Assembly (NCBI RefSeq): GCF_001051995.2
Contig: NZ_CP014646.1
Coordinates: 806,001 to 870,000, forward strand
Reading direction: 5' to 3'
DNA length: 64,000 nucleotides
Source of the DNA: Thauera humireducens
GTDB lineage: Bacteria > Pseudomonadota > Gammaproteobacteria > Burkholderiales > Rhodocyclaceae
Shown here: positions 33,779-43,521 of the stretch, piece after piece
Layout of the letters: each line of letters starts with the position of its first letter
How positions within the stretch are numbered: position 1 is the first letter of the stretch
Notes under the pieces: generated by a model
Seen by the model: the letters and a program-made list of their open reading frames with translations, nothing else
Database searches by the model: none
Told to the model about the DNA's origin: nothing
Program-made: the position numbers and the translations under genes

Positions 33779-36520
33779 ATGCTGCCAGGCTGGCTGATCG
33801 TCGGCGTATCGTTCGCCTATCTGCTGACGCTGTTCGCAATAGCCTATGTCGGCGACCGCCGCGCGGATCAGGGGCGCTCCATCATCGCCAACCCCTGGAC
33901 CTACGGCCTCTCCCTGGCCGTCTATTGCACTGCGTGGACCTATTTCGGCAGTGTCGGGCGTGCAGCATCGGGCGGAATCTGGTTCCTGCCCACCTACCTG
34001 GGGCCGACCCTGGGCATGGCACTGGCCTGGCTGGTGGTGCTCAAGATGATCCGCATCGCGCGCAGTCATCGCATCACCTCGATTGCGGACTTCGTCGCGT
34101 CACGCTATGGCAAGAGCCATCTGCTCGGTGGCCTGGTGACCGTCATCGCGGTCGTCGGCATCGTTCCCTATATCGCGCTGCAACTGAAGGCCGTCTCGAG
34201 CGCCTATGCACTCCTCATCGAGGATGCCGACACGCTGCTGCACCTTGGCGAGTCGGGCGGCTGGTGGCTGGACAGCACCCTTTACGTCGCCCTGACGCTG
34301 GCGGCGTTCACCGTCCTGTTCGGCACGCGGCACCTCGACACGACCGAGCGCCACGAAGGCATGGTGGCCGCGATTGCGTTCGAGTCGGTCGTCAAGCTGC
34401 TGGCATTCCTCGCCGTCGGGTTCTATGTCACCTACGTCCTTTACGACGGCTTTGGCGACCTGTACGCGCGCGCCCTTGCTGAGCCCGGACTTGCCGCCCT
34501 GCTCGCGTTCAACGGCAGCGGACAAAGCGGATACGGCGGCTGGTTCGCCTATGTCCTGCTGGCCATGCTGTCGGTGATCTTCCTGCCGCGTCAGTTCCAG
34601 ATCGCCGTCGTCGAGAACGTCAATGAGCAGCATCTGCGGCGGGCGACGTGGCTGTTTCCCGCTTATCTGCTGGCGATCAACATCTTCGTCATCCCGATTG
34701 CGCTCGGCGGCCTGCTGCATTTCGGGCGGGGCACGGTCGACCCCGATACCTTCGTGCTGACCTTGCCGCTCGCCCACGACAATGCCGCGCTGGCGCTGTT
34801 CGCCTTCATCGGCGGGCTCTCGGCGGCGACCGGGATGGTCATCGTCGAGGCGATCGCCTTGTCGACCATGGTCTGCAACGACCTCGTGATGCCGCTGCTG
34901 TTGCGCAGTCGCCGCCTTGCGCTGTCCGAGCAGCGCGACCTGACCCGCCTCCTGCTCGGCATCCGTCGGGGCGCGATCGTCGGCGTGCTCCTGCTGGGCT
35001 ACGTCTATTTCAGGCTCGCCGGTGAAGCCTATGCGCTGGTCAGCATCGGCCTCATCAGCTTTGCAGCCGTCTCGCAGTTTGCCCCTGTCGTGCTCGGCGG
35101 CATGTACTGGCGGGGCGGCACGCGGGAGGGCGCGTTTGCCGGTTTGCTGGCCGGATTCGTGGTGTGGGGCTATACCCTCCTGCTACCCTCGTTCGCGAAG
35201 TCGGGCTGGCTCGACCCGTACTTCCTGCAGCACGGACTGTTCGGCTTGAGCTGGTTGAGGCCCGAACACCTGTTCGGCCTGACCGGGCTCGACAACATCA
35301 GCCATTCACTGTTCTGGAGCATGCTGGCGAACATCGGCTGCTACGTGTTCGTGTCGCTGCTGCGCGTACCGACCGGCGTCGAGGCGAGCCAGGCGGCGCT
35401 GTTCGTCGATGTCGGTCGTCGCGGCGATCCGCGTCCCGCCGGGTTCTGGCGTGCGGGGGCCGAGGTGGCAGACCTCGTACCGCTGGTGGCGCGTTTTCTC
35501 GGACAGCGTCGCGCCGAAGAGACCTTTGGTGCCTATGCACGGGCGCACGGGCTGGAGCGCATCGATCAGCTCAAGGCCGATCCGGAGCTTGCGCACTTTG
35601 CCGAGTCGCTGCTTGCCGGGGCGATCGGCAGCGCGTCGGCGCGCGTGATGGTGGCGACGGTGGTGCAGGAGGAGCCGCTCGGCCTCGGCGAGGTGATGGA
35701 CATCCTCGACGAGGCCTCCCAGGTCCGTGCCTATTCGCACCAGCTCGAGGAGAAGTCGCGGGCGCTCGAGGCCGCCACCGCGGAACTGCGCGCGGCCAAC
35801 GAGAAGCTCAAGGAACTCGATCGCCTGAAGGACGATTTCATGTCTTCGGTCACGCACGAGTTGCGCACGCCCTTGACCTCGATCCGGGCGCTGTCCGAGA
35901 TGATGAAGGATGATCCGGACATCGACGTGGAGGATCGTCAGCGCTTTCTCGGCATCATCGTGTCCGAGACGGTGCGGCTGACCAGGCTCGTCAACCAGGT
36001 GCTGGACATGGCGAAGATCGAGTCGGGTCATGCCGAATGGCACAACACCGACATCGATATGTGCGAACTGGTGAGCCATGCCGTCGATGCGACACAACAG
36101 TTGTTCCGCGACCGCCGCGCGCAGGTCGAGCTCGATCTGCCCGAACATGTGCCGCTGCTGCGGGCCGACCACGATCGTCTGCTGCAGGTGATGCTGAATC
36201 TGTTGTCCAACGCAGCCAAGTTCGTTCCGGTGGACAGCGGTCACGTGCTGGTGCGGCTGCGCCGCAATGGACAGTGGCTGCGGGTCGATGTGCGTGACAA
36301 CGGTCCCGGGATCGAGCCCGCCCTCGAGCCCGAGATCTTCCAGAAGTTCAGGCAGGGTGGCGACGAGCGTTCGCGCCCGCAGGGCACCGGGCTGGGCTTG
36401 CCGATCAGCCGGCAGATCGTGGAGCACTTCGGCGGACGGCTGTGGCTGGAGTCGGTACCCGGGGAGGGGGCGACGTTTTCATTCGAGCTGCCGCTGCCGT
36501 CGGCTGCAGGCGGCGAATGA
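33779..36520 (+). CDS. Sodium/solute symporter-like sensor histidine kinase (CbrA/CrbS type)
   Basis: The 913-residue protein joins about 12-13 hydrophobic helices of the SLC5/SSF fold (residues ~1-500) to a linker of about 150 residues, a coiled coil (AYSHQLEEKSRALEAATAEL) and a full kinase core: H693 in SSVTHELRTPLTS, N box LLSNAAKF, DNGPGI, and GTGLGLPIS. In CbrA and CrbS this architecture links nutrient transport or sensing to carbon control, and CrbS controls acs. Being just downstream of acs, an acetate-sensing role is a reasonable inference. A response regulator follows after 31 bases. Confidence 0.9.
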   Translation: MLPGWLIVGVSFAYLLTLFAIAYVGDRRADQGRSIIANPWTYGLSLAVYCTAWTYFGSVGRAASGGIWFLPTYLGPTLGMALAWLVVLKMIRIARSHRITSIADFVASRYGKSHLLGGLVTVIAVVGIVPYIALQLKAVSSAYALLIEDADTLLHLGESGGWWLDSTLYVALTLAAFTVLFGTRHLDTTERHEGMVAAIAFESVVKLLAFLAVGFYVTYVLYDGFGDLYARALAEPGLAALLAFNGSGQSGYGGWFAYVLLAMLSVIFLPRQFQIAVVENVNEQHLRRATWLFPAYLLAINIFVIPIALGGLLHFGRGTVDPDTFVLTLPLAHDNAALALFAFIGGLSAATGMVIVEAIALSTMVCNDLVMPLLLRSRRLALSEQRDLTRLLLGIRRGAIVGVLLLGYVYFRLAGEAYALVSIGLISFAAVSQFAPVVLGGMYWRGGTREGAFAGLLAGFVVWGYTLLLPSFAKSGWLDPYFLQHGLFGLSWLRPEHLFGLTGLDNISHSLFWSMLANIGCYVFVSLLRVPTGVEASQAALFVDVGRRGDPRPAGFWRAGAEVADLVPLVARFLGQRRAEETFGAYARAHGLERIDQLKADPELAHFAESLLAGAIGSASARVMVATVVQEEPLGLGEVMDILDEASQVRAYSHQLEEKSRALEAATAELRAANEKLKELDRLKDDFMSSVTHELRTPLTSIRALSEMMKDDPDIDVEDRQRFLGIIVSETVRLTRLVNQVLDMAKIESGHAEWHNTDIDMCELVSHAVDATQQLFRDRRAQVELDLPEHVPLLRADHDRLLQVMLNLLSNAAKFVPVDSGHVLVRLRRNGQWLRVDVRDNGPGIEPALEPEIFQKFRQGGDERSRPQGTGLGLPISRQIVEHFGGRLWLESVPGEGATFSFELPLPSAAGGE

Positions 36521-36551
36521 CATAGAATGGCGCAGGAGGGAGGAGAAGCGC

Positions 36552-36920
36552 ATGAGTAAAAAGATTCTGATTGCAGACGACGAGCAGAACATCGTAATTT
36601 CCCTGGAATTCCTCATGAAGCGCGAGGGCTTCGAAGTGCTGGTGGCGACCGACGGCGAGGAGGCCGTGGCGCGAATCCGCAAGGACTGTCCCGATCTGGT
36701 GCTGCTCGATGTCATGATGCCCAAGAAGAGTGGCTTCGAAGTCTGCCAGGAGATCAAGTCCGATCCGGCACTGGGCGGGGTCCGCATCCTGATGCTGACG
36801 GCAAAGGGGCGTGACACCGAAGTCGCCAAGGGGCTCGCGCTGGGCGCGGACGCCTACATGACCAAGCCTTTCTCGACCAAGGAGCTCGTCGAAAAAGTCC
36901 GCAGCCTGCTGGGGGCGTGA
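36552..36920 (+). CDS. Single-domain response regulator
   Basis: The 122-residue protein is a lone receiver: acidic pair DD at 9-10 (ILIADDEQN), phospho-acceptor D53 in LLDVMMPKKSGF, and the conserved Lys in MTKPFSTKEL. It lacks an output domain, unlike the LuxR-type CrbR or the NtrC-type CbrB that partner related kinases. It must act by protein contact, perhaps with the neighbouring exonuclease fusion or another kinase. A GGAGGGAGGAG site precedes the ATG. Confidence 0.92.
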   Translation: MSKKILIADDEQNIVISLEFLMKREGFEVLVATDGEEAVARIRKDCPDLVLLDVMMPKKSGFEVCQEIKSDPALGGVRILMLTAKGRDTEVAKGLALGADAYMTKPFSTKELVEKVRSLLGA

Positions 36921-36922
36921 CC

Positions 36923-39115
36923 ATGTCCGCCCGGCTCCGGTTCGCGCTCGCGGTGGTCGTGCTGGGACTGCTGATGACGGGCCCCTTCATCCTCACTGCG
37001 CTCATCGTCTGGTTCGAGACCGAGGGCGATGGCCGACAGCAACTCGTCGATGTGCTCGCGCCACATCTGGGGGTGGGGATGATGCTGACCCTCCTTGGTT
37101 TTGCTGCCGGCGTCGGGGTGCTGCGGACGCTGTTCCGCCAATACGTGCAGGGCCTGCTGCGCATGGCCGAGAATCTGCGCCTGATGCTGGGCGCAAACCG
37201 TGGTTTCCGCGTGCAGCCCGACGGACCGCCCGAAGTGCAGATGCTCGCGGTTGCCGCCAACGAGCTGGCGAGCCAGCGCGACGAGATCTTCGGCGACGTC
37301 GAGGCGCAGATCGCGCGTGCGAAGGATTCGGTGGAGCAGGAGAAGAACCGCCTCGCGGCGCTGATGTCCGAGCTGACCCAGAGCGTCGTCGTCTGCAACC
37401 TCGACGGACGCATCCTGCTCTACAACAACCGCGCACGCATGCAGTTCCGCGCGCTGTCCGACGCGCCTGGCGTGGCGGGCGGTGGCGAGCTGATCGGCCT
37501 CGGCCGCTCCATCTATGCGGTGTTCGAACGCAACCTGATTGCCCACGCGCTTGAAACCATCCAGCAGCGCCTGAAGCGCGGGGTCGCACAACCGCAGGCG
37601 AATTTCGTCACGACGACCCGTGCAGGCCAGCTGCTGCGCGTGCAGATGTCGCCGGTGCTGGCGGTCGCACGCAGCGAGGAAAAGATCGAAGGCGGGGAGG
37701 CTGTGCCCGAGCGCACCTTCACCGGCTTCATCCTGATGCTCGACAACATCACGCGGAACTTCGAGACCGAGTCGCGGCGCGACCAGATGCTGCACAACCT
37801 CACGGAAGGCAACCGCGCCTCGCTGGGGAATGTCCGGGCCGCTGCCGAAATGCTCGAATACGGCGACCTGCCCGACGAGATGCGTGACCGCTTCCGCAAG
37901 GTCATTCGCGATGAGGTGCAGGCCATGGGCCAGCGCCTGAACGATACCGCAAGCGAGTTTGCGGATTCGCTGAAGGTGCGCTGGCCGCTGGAGGAGATGC
38001 TGGGGGCCGATCTCATCGCGGCGGTGCAGCGCCGCATCGAGGAGCGCATCGGCTTGCCTACCAAGCTCGAGGAGGTGGACGAGCGCCTGTGGGTGAAGGT
38101 CGACAGCTTCTCGCTGATGCAGGCGCTGACCTACCTCGCAAACCGTCTTTCCGACGAGTTCGAGGTGCGCGAGGTGCGTTTCCGCCTGAGTTCGGCGGGC
38201 CGGCTCGTTCACCTCGACCTGATCTGGTCGGGCCAGGCGATGAGCACCGAGACGGTCATGAGCTGGGAGCTCGAGCCGATGAAGATCGACGACGAGAGCA
38301 GCCCGCTGACGGTGCGCGACGTCATCGACCGCCACGACGGCGAGATGTGGCTCGAGCGCGAGAAGGTCCGCCATCGTGCCTTCTTCCGCATCCTGTTGCC
38401 TGCCGCCATCCCGCAGGAGCAGTCGGAAGCGGAACTCTTCCTGCGTGGCGAGAGCCGTCCCGAGTACTACGACTTTGACCTGTTCGCGTGGTCGGAGAAA
38501 TCGCACGGTATCGAGGATCGCCCGCTCACCGAACTTGCGTTCACGGTTTTCGACACGGAGACGACGGGCCTGAACCCGTCGCAGGGCGACGAGATCATCC
38601 AGATCGGCGCAACGCGGGTGCTCAACGGCAAGCTCTTGCGCAACGAGTCCTTCGAGCAGTTGATCGACCCGCGCCGCCCGCTGGCTGCCGAGTCGGCGAA
38701 AATCCACGGCATCACGGCCGAGATGCTGCGCGGACAGCCCACCATCGAGTCGGTGCTGCCGGCTTTCCACGCATTTGCCGCGGATACCGTGCTGATCGCG
38801 CACAACGCCGCGTTCGACATGCGCTTCCTGCAGTTGAAGGAAGCGCAGACCGGGCTCCGCTTCGACCAGCCTGTCATCGACACCCTGCTGTTGTCGGCCG
38901 TCGTGCATCCGAACCAGGAGTCGCATCGGCTCGAGGCGATTGCCGAGCGCCTCGGCCTGACCATCGTCGGTCGTCACACCGCACTGGGCGACGCGATCGT
39001 CACCGCCGAGGTGTTCCTCAAGCTCCTGCCGCTGCTGGCCGAGAAGGGCATTCGTACCCTGCGCGAAGCGCGCGAGGCGGCGGAAAAGACCTACTACGCG
39101 CGGATCAAGTATTGA
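36923..39115 (+). CDS. Membrane-anchored degenerate sensor kinase fused to a DnaQ-type 3'-5' exonuclease
   Basis: The 730-residue protein has two membrane helices (about 6-30 and 48-70), a HAMP-like stretch, a PAS-like domain (SVVVCNLDGRILLYNNRAR) and a histidine-kinase-like region (LHNLTEGNRASLGNVRAAAE) in which the position of the phospho-histidine is not His. An ATPase-like fold follows with weak N and G boxes. The C-terminal 190 residues are an epsilon-type DEDDh exonuclease: D544/E546 in FDTETTGLNPSQGDEIIQIG, D632 in HNAAFD, H685 and D690 in GRHTALGDAIVTAE, all intact. Family members degrade DNA or RNA 3' ends; the substrate here is unknown. A GTG at 36917 overlapping the regulator stop is an alternative start. 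Confidence 0.88.
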   Translation: MSARLRFALAVVVLGLLMTGPFILTALIVWFETEGDGRQQLVDVLAPHLGVGMMLTLLGFAAGVGVLRTLFRQYVQGLLRMAENLRLMLGANRGFRVQPDGPPEVQMLAVAANELASQRDEIFGDVEAQIARAKDSVEQEKNRLAALMSELTQSVVVCNLDGRILLYNNRARMQFRALSDAPGVAGGGELIGLGRSIYAVFERNLIAHALETIQQRLKRGVAQPQANFVTTTRAGQLLRVQMSPVLAVARSEEKIEGGEAVPERTFTGFILMLDNITRNFETESRRDQMLHNLTEGNRASLGNVRAAAEMLEYGDLPDEMRDRFRKVIRDEVQAMGQRLNDTASEFADSLKVRWPLEEMLGADLIAAVQRRIEERIGLPTKLEEVDERLWVKVDSFSLMQALTYLANRLSDEFEVREVRFRLSSAGRLVHLDLIWSGQAMSTETVMSWELEPMKIDDESSPLTVRDVIDRHDGEMWLEREKVRHRAFFRILLPAAIPQEQSEAELFLRGESRPEYYDFDLFAWSEKSHGIEDRPLTELAFTVFDTETTGLNPSQGDEIIQIGATRVLNGKLLRNESFEQLIDPRRPLAAESAKIHGITAEMLRGQPTIESVLPAFHAFAADTVLIAHNAAFDMRFLQLKEAQTGLRFDQPVIDTLLLSAVVHPNQESHRLEAIAERLGLTIVGRHTALGDAIVTAEVFLKLLPLLAEKGIRTLREAREAAEKTYYARIKY

Positions 39116-39158
39116 TGGACTGCGCTGCGGGGTTGCGAACCGGCCGGCGGAGGGGACG

Positions 39159-41210
39159 ATGAGCAACCCTTCGGCGTTCGCGCGCCGCCTGCGACGCTAT
39201 TACGCCTGGTACACCGGTACCTTCCTGCTGTTCGTGATCGGCCTCGCGATTGGCGAGTACTACGGGCTGTCGTCGCACCTGATCGGTCACATCTTCCTGT
39301 TCGTCACCATCGCCATCTACGCCGGTATCGGCGTGATGAGCCGTACCTCCGACGTGTCGGAGTATTACGTCGCGGGACGTCGTGTGCCCGCCATGTTCAA
39401 CGGCATGGCGACCGCGGCGGACTGGATGAGCGCGGCCTCGTTCATCGGCCTGGCGGGCACGCTGTACTTCTCGGGCTTCGAAGGACTGGCCTTCGTCACC
39501 GGCTGGACCGGAGGCTTCGTGCTGGTGGCCTTGTTGCTGGCGCCCTACCTGCGCAAGTTCGGCCAATACACCATTCCGGATTTCCTTGGCGCGCGCTACG
39601 AGGGCAACGTGGCGCGCCTGGTGGGACTGGGGGCCACGATTCTCGCGAGCTTCGTCTATCTGGTCGCGCAGATCTATGGCGTGGGCCTCGTCACCAGCCG
39701 CTTCGTCAGCATCGAGTTCGAGATCGGTCTGTTCGTCGGGCTGGCCGGCATCCTCGTGTGCTCATTCCTCGGCGGCATGCGGGCGGTGACCTGGACCCAG
39801 GTGGCACAGTACGTGATCCTGATCATCGCCTACCTCGTGCCGGTGGTGATCCTGTCGTACAAGCTCACCGGCATCCCGATCCCGCAGGCGGTGTATGGCA
39901 CGGTGCTGCAACAGATCAGCGAGCGCGAGCAGGATCTGTTCGAGGCGCCCAGCGAGATCGAGGTCCGCTCCCTGTACCGCCTTCGCGCCGAGGGCTATGC
40001 GGCCAAGATCGACGCGCTGCCCGGTTCGCTCGAGGTCGAGCGGCGCGCCTTGATCGAGCGCCTCAATGCGCTGCGGCTCGGTAATGCGTCGGCGCGTGAC
40101 ATCGCCCTGACCGAACGCACGCTGCGCGACCTCCCGCGCACGGCCGACGAGGCCCGTGTGCAATGGGAGAAGGCGCGGATCGATGCGCTCGAGCGCGCGC
40201 GACCGCCGCCGCGGCATGCGCAGGCGCACCCCGGCGCTACGCCCGAAGAATCAGCCGTGGCCCGCAACAACTTCCTTGCGCTCATGTTCGTGCTGATGGT
40301 CGGTACGGCCGCGCTGCCGCACATCCTGATGCGCTACTACACCACGCCCGGTGTCACCGACGCACGCAAGTCGGTGCTGTGGTCGCTGTTCTTCATCTTC
40401 CTGCTGTATGTCACCGCGCCGGCCTACGCCGTGTTCGCCAAGTGGGAGGTGTACCACAACGTCGTGGGGTCGAGCCTCAGCATCCTGCCCGAGTGGGTGG
40501 CGTCATGGGGCAAGGTGGGGCTGGTCCGCATCGAGGACCTGAACGCCGATGGCATCCTGCAGCTGGCGGAACTGCGCCTGAACACCGATGTGATCGTGCT
40601 GGCCACGCCCGAGATCGCCGGCTTGCCTTACGTCGTGTCGGGTCTGGTGGCAGCTGGCGGTCTGGCCGCTGCGTTGTCGACCGCCGATGGCTTGCTGCTG
40701 ACGATCTCGAATGCGCTGTCGCATGATCTGTACTACAAGGTCATCAACCCGGCGGCGACGACCCACCGCCGGCTCGTGATCTCGAAATCGCAGCTGCTGG
40801 TGGTGGCAGTGGTGGCCGCGTGGGTTGCGTCGCTGCGCCCGGACAACATCCTGTTCATGGTGGGGCTGGCCTTCTCGATCGGGGCCTCGGCCTTCTTTCC
40901 GGCACTGGTATTGGGCATCTTCTGGAAGCGGGCAAACCGTCCGGGCGCGGTTGCGGGCATGCTGCTGGGACTGGCCGTTACGCTGTACTACGTCGTCCGC
41001 ACGCACAGCTTCTTCGGCGGCTCGATGAGCAATGCCTGGTTCGACATCAACCCGATCTCAGCAGGGGTGTTTGGCGTGCCGCTCGGTTTCCTGACGATCG
41101 TGCTGGTCAGCCTGGCCACGCGTCCGCCGCCACAGGAGATCCAGGACCTGGTCGATTACGTGCGCTATCCGCAACTGCCGCCGGATCACGACCGTTCGCC
41201 TCGAAGCTGA
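39159..41210 (+). CDS. Sodium/solute symporter, VC_2705 subfamily
   Basis: The 683-residue protein has the SSF fold with about 13 helices, and SEYYVAGRRVPAMFNGMATA, the start pattern of the ActP/VC_2705 group, carrying short-chain carboxylates such as acetate. Two unusual parts are visible: a hydrophilic, charged insert of about 130 residues (240-370), predicted largely helical, and a canonical EF-hand loop at 460-471 (DLNADGILQLAE). A GGAGGGGACG site precedes the ATG. It is the last gene of the acs-sensor block, and converges with the EAL gene. Confidence 0.9.
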   Translation: MSNPSAFARRLRRYYAWYTGTFLLFVIGLAIGEYYGLSSHLIGHIFLFVTIAIYAGIGVMSRTSDVSEYYVAGRRVPAMFNGMATAADWMSAASFIGLAGTLYFSGFEGLAFVTGWTGGFVLVALLLAPYLRKFGQYTIPDFLGARYEGNVARLVGLGATILASFVYLVAQIYGVGLVTSRFVSIEFEIGLFVGLAGILVCSFLGGMRAVTWTQVAQYVILIIAYLVPVVILSYKLTGIPIPQAVYGTVLQQISEREQDLFEAPSEIEVRSLYRLRAEGYAAKIDALPGSLEVERRALIERLNALRLGNASARDIALTERTLRDLPRTADEARVQWEKARIDALERARPPPRHAQAHPGATPEESAVARNNFLALMFVLMVGTAALPHILMRYYTTPGVTDARKSVLWSLFFIFLLYVTAPAYAVFAKWEVYHNVVGSSLSILPEWVASWGKVGLVRIEDLNADGILQLAELRLNTDVIVLATPEIAGLPYVVSGLVAAGGLAAALSTADGLLLTISNALSHDLYYKVINPAATTHRRLVISKSQLLVVAVVAAWVASLRPDNILFMVGLAFSIGASAFFPALVLGIFWKRANRPGAVAGMLLGLAVTLYYVVRTHSFFGGSMSNAWFDINPISAGVFGVPLGFLTIVLVSLATRPPPQEIQDLVDYVRYPQLPPDHDRSPRS

Positions 41211-41264
41211 GGGCGGCATGCCTGGCCGTGCAGCTTCGCTGCCCGGGCAAAGGGGGGCAGCGGT

Positions 41265-43487
41265 TCAGGCGGATGCGTTTGCGAGCCAGGCGAGCAATGC
41301 GGCCTCTTCCAGCGGCCTCGCGTACAGCCAGCCCTGTCCCTCGTCGCAGCCAAGGGCGAGCAGCGCGTCGCGCTGGGCTTCGGTTTCGATGCCTTCGGCC
41401 GTCACCGCCATGCGCTGCGTGTGCCCGAGGCTGATCACCATGCGTGCAATGCTATTGTCCTGAAGCATCTCGGTGACGAAACTCCGGTCGATCTTCAGGC
41501 GTTGCGCATCGAGATGACGCAGCACGCTGAGCGACGAGAAGCCCGTGCCGAAATCATCGATCGCCACGCGAACGCCCAGCGTCTTCAGCGCCGCAAGCAG
41601 TCCTCTCACCAGTTCGAGGTCCTCGGCGGCCATCGATTCGGTGATCTCGAGTTCCACTTGCGATCCGGGTACGCCGGCCTCATCCAGGCTGGCCTTCAAG
41701 AGCATCATGAAATCGGGATCGCGCAGCTGTACGTGCGACACATTGATCGCCATGGTGAGTGCATCGTGACCCGCATCGCGCAGCCGGCGTAGCTGCTGGC
41801 AGGCGTTGCGCAGGACGAAAGCACCCAGCGCGATCATGAGGCCAGACTGCTCGGCCAGCGGAATGAAGCGATCGGGCGCGATGAGTTCTCCGTTCGCGGT
41901 ACGCCAGCGCAGCAGCGCTTCGACCCCGCTCGGCCGCCCGTTCGCCAGATGAACCTTGGGCTGGTAGACCACGAAGAAGCGATCGTGGGCATCGAAGGCC
42001 TCGCGCAGTTCGCGCAGCAGGTGCATGCGTGCGCGGGCATCCTGTCCGAGTGCCGCCGAGAAATACACGGCGGTGCCGCGGTGATGCAGCTTGGCCTGCT
42101 TCAATGCGACATGCGCGTCCTTCAACAGCGCCGGGCCGTAACAGTCACGTGTGCCCAGTTGCACCAATCCGATCGTGGCCGACAATCTCACGCGCTGCCC
42201 AGCGACGTCGAATGACTCGGTGAAGAGTTGCTGCAGCGTGTCGGGCTTGACCATGCGTGAGTGGCCGAGTACCGCGAACAGGTCGCTACCCAGCCGTGCC
42301 AGGTGGCATTCGGGCAGGACCGCCTGCGCCCGGGCGACGATCGCCTTCAGGGCTGCGTCGCCGAACTCGTGTCCGAGCGTGTCGTTGATCGCCGAAAAAT
42401 CGTCGATGTCGAGCAGGGCGAGGGTGGAGCTGGCGGGCTCCAGCGCGGGGGCTGCGAGGTGCTCGAGCAGGCGGTTCAGGTTGGGGATGCGGAGCAAGGG
42501 GTCAAGGTAGGCCTGGTCGATGAGGCGGTCGTACAGCAACACGTTCTCGAACCCGACCGCCATGCTCGAGCAGAACACTTCGAGCAGATAGCGATCGCCT
42601 TCGCGCAGGGGGCCGGACAGCTCGACATACGCGGCGAGGCGGCGCTCCGCCGGGGTGGGGAAGTAGATCGCCAGCGCCGGCGCGAAAAGACTGCGTTGTT
42701 CGTCCAGGCAGCGCATCAGTGCGTCGCGGATCACCGCCGTGTCGAGTGCGGCGAGCGGCTGCAGCACGTACTTGCGGAATCGCCCGGCGGCGGCGATGAC
42801 GCGCGCGGGTTCGCCTACACTCGACAGGCCGCCCTGGGCGCAGACGAGCCCTTCGGCACGCACGCCGAGCAGGGCGCACAACTGATCCACCACGCCTTCG
42901 GCAAAGCGCTGCATGCCTTGCAGCTTGGAGAGCTCTGTACTCGCTCGGACGATGCTTTCGAGCCCCTGGCGCATGCGCTCGTGCGTACGCATCTGGCGAT
43001 AGACCCGAATCGACGCGGTGAGGCTCGTGAAAAGCCGTACGCGGGTCAGTTCGGACTTGGTCCTGTAGTCGTTGATGTCGTAGTTCCGAACGGTCTCGAG
43101 TTCGGGTGCATAGCCCGGCTGTCCTGTGCGCAGGATGATGCGCAGCGCGCTGCGCTTCAGTGACTCGCGCACTTTGCGCACGACCTGCAGGCCCGCGTTG
43201 TCCGACTCCATGACCACGTCGAGCAGCATCACGGCGAGGTCTTCGTGTTGCGCGACCTGCTGCAGGGCCGCCTCGCCCGTGTGCGCGTGCAGCAGCCGGA
43301 TGGGACGGTCCTCGACGAGCATGCCGCGCAGCGCGAGCTCGGTTGCGCGATGCACGTCCTCGTCGTCATCGACGATCAGCACTTGCCAGGGCTCGGGCGC
43401 CTCGGTGTCGCTTGGCGAGGCGGGAATGTCCTCTTCGATCGCGATCAGTTCGTCGTCGGCGCTAAAGCTCGATTCGTCGTATTGCAT
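41265..43487 (-). CDS. Response regulator with DUF3369, degenerate GGDEF and EAL domains
   Basis: The 740-residue protein starts with a receiver (D90 in VMLLDVVMESDN), then a DUF3369-like region, a GGDEF fold in which the signature reads GSDLF rather than GGDEF and so is probably inactive, and an EAL domain with intact EALLRW, NVSHVQL, LEITES, DDFGTG and KIDRSF. It is expected to degrade cyclic di-GMP when phosphorylated. The ATG at 43487 follows a GGAGA site. It is 34 bases downstream of a PAS kinase gene, its likely partner. Confidence 0.9.
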   Translation of the reverse strand: MQYDESSFSADDELIAIEEDIPASPSDTEAPEPWQVLIVDDDEDVHRATELALRGMLVEDRPIRLLHAHTGEAALQQVAQHEDLAVMLLDVVMESDNAGLQVVRKVRESLKRSALRIILRTGQPGYAPELETVRNYDINDYRTKSELTRVRLFTSLTASIRVYRQMRTHERMRQGLESIVRASTELSKLQGMQRFAEGVVDQLCALLGVRAEGLVCAQGGLSSVGEPARVIAAAGRFRKYVLQPLAALDTAVIRDALMRCLDEQRSLFAPALAIYFPTPAERRLAAYVELSGPLREGDRYLLEVFCSSMAVGFENVLLYDRLIDQAYLDPLLRIPNLNRLLEHLAAPALEPASSTLALLDIDDFSAINDTLGHEFGDAALKAIVARAQAVLPECHLARLGSDLFAVLGHSRMVKPDTLQQLFTESFDVAGQRVRLSATIGLVQLGTRDCYGPALLKDAHVALKQAKLHHRGTAVYFSAALGQDARARMHLLRELREAFDAHDRFFVVYQPKVHLANGRPSGVEALLRWRTANGELIAPDRFIPLAEQSGLMIALGAFVLRNACQQLRRLRDAGHDALTMAINVSHVQLRDPDFMMLLKASLDEAGVPGSQVELEITESMAAEDLELVRGLLAALKTLGVRVAIDDFGTGFSSLSVLRHLDAQRLKIDRSFVTEMLQDNSIARMVISLGHTQRMAVTAEGIETEAQRDALLALGCDEGQGWLYARPLEEAALLAWLANASA

Positions 43488-43521
43488 GCAGGGTCTCCGG
43501 GCGTGAGGACCGGCTATCGGT

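Noticed and set aside
36854..39166. A 770-codon open frame antisense to the exonuclease fusion gene
   Set aside because: Rich in His, Arg and Gln with no recognisable domain; it mirrors a real gene on the other strand, as is common at high GC.
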